From positions 1-7,637 of the forward strand of contig JAAURV010000142.1 of the NCBI GenBank assembly GCA_012032065.1: a stretch of DNA of 7,637 bases, read 5' to 3'. This document shows, one piece after another, positions 5,373 through 7,637 of the stretch. This DNA is from Hyphomicrobiales bacterium (lineage in GTDB: Bacteria; Pseudomonadota; Alphaproteobacteria; Rhizobiales; Aestuariivirgaceae). The number at the start of each line of letters is the position of its first letter. Within the stretch, counting starts at the first letter, position 1. Below the pieces are notes generated by a model that saw only the letters and a list, made by a program, of their open reading frames with translations, was not told where the DNA came from and ran no database searches. Made by a program: the position numbers and the translations under genes.

Positions 5373-5978
5373 ATGATGAAGCTCTACGCGCGCGCCGGGG
5401 CGGGTTCCGCGGCCATCGAGGCGCTTTTGGCGGAAGCCGGCGTTCCTTTCGAGATGGTGGAGGTCAAGAAGCCGGCCCCGGAGAGTTTTTTGAAGATCAA
5501 CCCGCTTGGCCAAGTGCCTGCACTTCAACTCGAGGATGGCGCGATCATGACCGAGAGCGCCGCCATGATGATCTATCTGGCGGACCTTTATGGTTTTGCT
5601 CCAAAGCCCGAGTCGCCAAGGCGGCCACGGTTTCTGAAGTGGCTGCTGTTCATGGCGACGGCGCTCTATATGAGCGATCTGCGGATGTATTATCCCGAGC
5701 GCTATTCGACGGATGTTTCGCATGCGCCCGGCATCAAGACCAAGGCGATTGCCGATATGGATCGCGAGTTCGAGATTCTTTCCAATGGCTTGGGAGAGGA
5801 ACCGTTCTTCCTGGGTGAAGACTTCTCGGCAGCCGATATCTATGCACCGATGCTGGTGAGCTGGGCCGCGGACGTGCCGGCGGTCTTTGCCAAACATCCC
5901 AATCTCAAAACGCACTATGACCGCGTGGCGGCGCGGCCCAGGATCGCCGAGGTCTGGAAGCGCAACGGCATGCCTTAG
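5373..5978 (+). CDS. Glutathione S-transferase family protein
   Basis: A 201-residue cytosolic GST. The N-terminal thioredoxin-like domain begins MMKLYARAGAGSAAIEALL, has NPLGQVPAL (43-51) with the cis-proline Val48-Pro49 that contacts the glutathione backbone, and ends with the glutathione-binding Glu-Ser pair in MTESAAMMIYLAD (59-71, E61 S62). The all-helical C-terminal domain contains FFLGEDFSAADIYAPML (145-161), including the N-capping box S152-x-x-D155 typical of GST folds. The first strand has Ala/Ser near the place of the catalytic Tyr/Ser/Cys (Y5, S12), so the class and reaction are unclear; detoxification of electrophiles or thiol transfer is the general role. AGGA at 5362-5365, seven bases before ATG 5373, supports the start. 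It is divergent from the acyltransferase across a very short spacer, so the promoters must overlap each other or the opposite gene. Confidence 0.9.
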   Translation: MMKLYARAGAGSAAIEALLAEAGVPFEMVEVKKPAPESFLKINPLGQVPALQLEDGAIMTESAAMMIYLADLYGFAPKPESPRRPRFLKWLLFMATALYMSDLRMYYPERYSTDVSHAPGIKTKAIADMDREFEILSNGLGEEPFFLGEDFSAADIYAPMLVSWAADVPAVFAKHPNLKTHYDRVAARPRIAEVWKRNGMP

Positions 5979-6060
5979 AGCGGTTCCGGCTTAAGTGGAA
6001 CCAGCGAGAGCTTGCTTCACCGATTGCTTTTCTCATGATTGCACCGGAAGCAAGGCTATC
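5979..6060. repeat. Candidate dispersed intergenic repeat with hairpins, right after the GST stop
   Basis: The stretch opens AGAGCGGTTCCGG, a beginning I recall from abundant intergenic repeats in Rhizobiales genomes, though I cannot check copy number. It holds a perfect 6-base hairpin, GGTTCC (5982-5987) with GGAACC (5997-6002), and an 8-base one, CTTGCTTC (6011-6018) with GAAGCAAG (6047-6054). AGCGGTTC (5979-5986) recurs inverted as GAACCGCT at 6130-6137, and TTGCTTCAC (6012-6020) recurs inverted as GTGAAGCAA at 6138-6146, so pieces of the element may be scattered further on. No T-run follows either hairpin, so a rho-independent terminator for the GST is not supported. Confidence 0.4.
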
Positions 6061-6356
6061 AATGCCAAGGCCCTGCGGGTTCGCGCCCCAAGAGGGCTCA
6101 AAGCATTGACAGCCTCGCCTTCCGGCACAGAACCGCTGTGAAGCAATCAATGGCCTCTCGTGGCGAAGCCACCATGCCAATCCGTCCATTCCATCATCGG
6201 GGCAACGGCAAAAATCCTGCCTCCCGCCTTTGGCGGCAGCGTGTCGTCTTTCATGGGGCCAATCTAGCTGACACATGGCTGAAGCTCAATTGGGAAAGGC
6301 GTGAAAATGCGGGATCGCAAATGTTCCAGTGCGACATAAAAAGTTTGTCAACGCTG
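6061..6356. other. Intergenic stretch without a supported gene
   Basis: The open frames here (plus 6039-6554, minus 5905-6276) lack ribosome sites, overlap real genes on the opposite strand and encode no recognisable protein. Two small hairpins are visible: GTGGC-GAA-GCCAC at 6160-6172 and CCGCC-TTT-GGCGG at 6224-6236. Neither has a T-run on either strand. The stretch separates the GST from the stop of the convergent oxidoreductase gene, so it probably holds their 3' ends and repeat remnants. Confidence 0.5.
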
Positions 6357-7370
6357 TTACTTGGTATGACTTTCAATCGTGATGACAACTTTACCCCTTG
6401 CGCGCCCGGTCTCGACATAAGCCAGCGCATCTCCGGTTTTCTCAAATGGGAACACCCTGTCGATCACAGGCCGAATTGCGCCGGACTCAATCAGGGAAGT
6501 AATTTCGCTCAGCTGTTGACCCTGTGCGCGCATGAAGAGGAACGCGTAGCTTGAACCAAGTCGCTTTGCCTTTTTCCGGATTCCACGGCTCAGCAACCGC
6601 ATCACCAGTTTGAAGAATGGGTTCATGCCAAGTTTCTTCGCGAAAGCAGGATCGGGTGGACCAGAAATGGAAATGGCCTTGCCGCCCGGCTTGAGCACGT
6701 TCAGAGATTTGTCCAGCGTCTTGGTGTCCTGGCTGTTTAGCACCAAATCATATCCCGACAGCACCTTCTCGAAATCCCGCGTCTTGTAGTCAATCACCAG
6801 ATCAGCGCCGAGTTTTTTGACCATCTCAACGTTGCCCGTGCTGACAGTGGTGGCGACAAATGCACCCAAATGCTTGGCAAGCTGGATTGCAATAGTGCCA
6901 ACACCGCCTGATCCAGCCTGAATGAAAACCTTCTGACCAGGCTTCACATTGCCGACCTCAACCAGGGCCTGCCACGCCGTCAAGCCGACCAGCGGGATGG
7001 AGGCTGCCTCCGCCATGTTCAGATTGTTGGGCTTCAAGGCGACATCCGATTCACGGATGGCGATAAATTCTGCAAAAGTACCAATGCGATGGTCACGTGG
7101 CCGCGCATAGACAGCGTCCCCCACCTTGAAGCGTCTGACATTGTTGCCAACCTCGACAACGGTTCCCGCGACATCGTGACCCAAAATGAATGGTGTACGG
7201 TAGGGTAGAAACAGCTTGAACGCGCCATCGCGTATTTTGCCATCCAGAGGGTTGACGCTGGCGGCATGAACTTGCACCAGTATATCATCGGCACCCAATG
7301 AGGGTTCTGGCATGTCGGCAAGGCGCAAAGCGGCTTTCTTTTTATATTTATCGACGACGAACGCCTTCAT
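6357..7370 (-). CDS. MDR-superfamily NAD(P)-dependent oxidoreductase (quinone oxidoreductase-like, zinc-free)
   Basis: A 337-residue medium-chain dehydrogenase/reductase of the quinone-oxidoreductase/RTN4IP1-like branch, which uses NADPH to reduce quinones, enones or similar carbonyl compounds. The GroES-like N-terminal domain shows ASVNPLDGKIRDG (37-49) and GHDVAGTVVEVG (64-75). The Rossmann domain has AGSGGVGTIAIQLAKHLGA (152-170) and the second-strand region VATTVSTGN (172-180). LKPGGKAISISG (226-237) and the terminal ARGKVVI (324-330) complete the family pattern. I see no cysteine in the protein, so neither the structural nor the catalytic zinc of alcohol dehydrogenases can be bound. GGAGA six bases before ATG 7370 supports the start. 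It begins 33 bases after the stop of the upstream hydrolase gene on the same strand, so the two are probably one operon. Two sampled 60-base lines have 29 and 30 G/C, against 40-41 in lines sampled from the lipid kinase and protease genes. Confidence 0.92.
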   Translation of the reverse strand: MKAFVVDKYKKKAALRLADMPEPSLGADDILVQVHAASVNPLDGKIRDGAFKLFLPYRTPFILGHDVAGTVVEVGNNVRRFKVGDAVYARPRDHRIGTFAEFIAIRESDVALKPNNLNMAEAASIPLVGLTAWQALVEVGNVKPGQKVFIQAGSGGVGTIAIQLAKHLGAFVATTVSTGNVEMVKKLGADLVIDYKTRDFEKVLSGYDLVLNSQDTKTLDKSLNVLKPGGKAISISGPPDPAFAKKLGMNPFFKLVMRLLSRGIRKKAKRLGSSYAFLFMRAQGQQLSEITSLIESGAIRPVIDRVFPFEKTGDALAYVETGRARGKVVITIESHTK

Positions 7371-7403
7371 GGGCTTTCTCCGAATTCAAGTTGGAAGAGG
7401 TGT

Positions 7404-7637
7404 TTAAGGTCCGAGGAAGGCAAGAGCCTTCGTCACGAAGTCACTGTGGTTTTGAAATATCCCGCCATGGCCGGCATCGGCGTAGATAACCGATTGCGAA
7501 TTGGGGAGCCGGCGCGCCATGTCATGGGTGTTGACAGTTGGCACCATGATGTCGTTGTCTCCGTTGGCCAGCAGAACCGGAATGCGAATGCTGCCAAGGT
7601 CCTGTGGCGCTTGTCGTCCCCACGCGTGAATGGCCTT
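7404..7637 (-). CDS. Alpha/beta hydrolase, C-terminal part (cut by the window edge)
   Basis: The last 77 residues of an alpha/beta-fold hydrolase run from the window edge to TAA at 7404-7406. The strand IRIPVLLANGDNDIMVP (17-33 of the fragment) carries the catalytic acid in the usual G-D-x-D-x-x-V-P context. YADAGHGGIFQ (52-62) carries the catalytic histidine, followed by the closing helix FVTKALAFL. The nucleophile serine and oxyanion part lie outside the window, so substrate and class (esterase, haloperoxidase-like, C-C hydrolase) cannot be told. It lies 33 bases upstream of the oxidoreductase on the same strand; such pairs often act on one small-molecule substrate or share a stress regulator, which is inference here. 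Confidence 0.88.
   Translation of the reverse strand, partial: KAIHAWGRQAPQDLGSIRIPVLLANGDNDIMVPTVNTHDMARRLPNSQSVIYADAGHGGIFQNHSDFVTKALAFLGP

Noticed and set aside
5334..5915. 193-codon minus-strand open frame opposite the GST
   Set aside because: Shadow of the GST gene; His/Arg-rich with no motif, and it would also collide with the acyltransferase promoter region.
6160..6236. Hairpins GTGGC-GAA-GCCAC and CCGCC-TTT-GGCGG as terminators
   Set aside because: Short stems without a T-run on either strand and not close to a stop codon; such small palindromes are common in high-GC DNA.
6039..6554. 171-codon plus-strand open frame across the intergenic region and the oxidoreductase 3' end
   Set aside because: No ribosome site, no recognisable protein, and antisense to the conserved C-terminus of the oxidoreductase.

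Overview
The window looks like a high-GC alphaproteobacterial chromosome fragment. The order Hyphomicrobiales/Rhizobiales is my best guess, from protein style, G/C-rich third positions, and an AGAGCGGTTCC-type intergenic repeat that I associate from memory with that group. Seven genes are complete or nearly so, and both ends of the window cut through a gene. I found no rRNA, tRNA, CRISPR array, transposase or phage gene, and no convincing multi-gene novel system. The strongest oddities are a chimeric reading frame at the left edge, a frameshifted secreted protease, and a hairpin over a start codon.

Layout. Positions 1-253 (minus) encode the N-terminus of family-1 uracil-DNA glycosylase (Ung). 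At residue 59-60, just before the catalytic GQDPYH motif should appear, the frame turns into what looks like an oligopeptide ABC-transporter substrate-binding protein. A wrong join at the edge of an assembly is the likeliest reason. Positions 361-2142 (plus) hold a tight pair: a diacylglycerol-kinase-family lipid kinase and trans-aconitate 2-methyltransferase (tam), 9 bases apart. Positions 2146-2697 (minus) encode an exported MlaC/Ttg2-family phospholipid-binding protein, convergent with tam. Divergent from it, 2842-4417 (plus) is a serralysin-type M10 metalloprotease with RTX repeats. A one-base frame slip near 4051-4057 disconnects its C-terminal secretion region. It converges, with overlapping stop codons, on a PlsC-like lysophospholipid acyltransferase (4414-5325, minus). 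A glutathione S-transferase (5373-5978, plus) diverges from that gene. A stretch of about 380 bases without a gene follows (5979-6356), with a repeat-like start. Positions 6357-7637 (minus) carry a cysteine-free MDR-type NAD(P)-dependent oxidoreductase, preceded in its transcription unit by the C-terminal end of an alpha/beta hydrolase cut by the window edge. Sampled lines of the oxidoreductase are clearly lower in G+C than sampled lines to the left.

How the genes may work together. Three genes (lipid kinase, MlaC-like protein, acyltransferase) concern phospholipids or the envelope, but they lie in separate transcription units, so a common pathway is only a suggestion. Tam, the glutathione transferase and the oxidoreductase/hydrolase pair fit general metabolite repair and detoxification. 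The protease would be exported by a type I secretion system, which is not encoded here.
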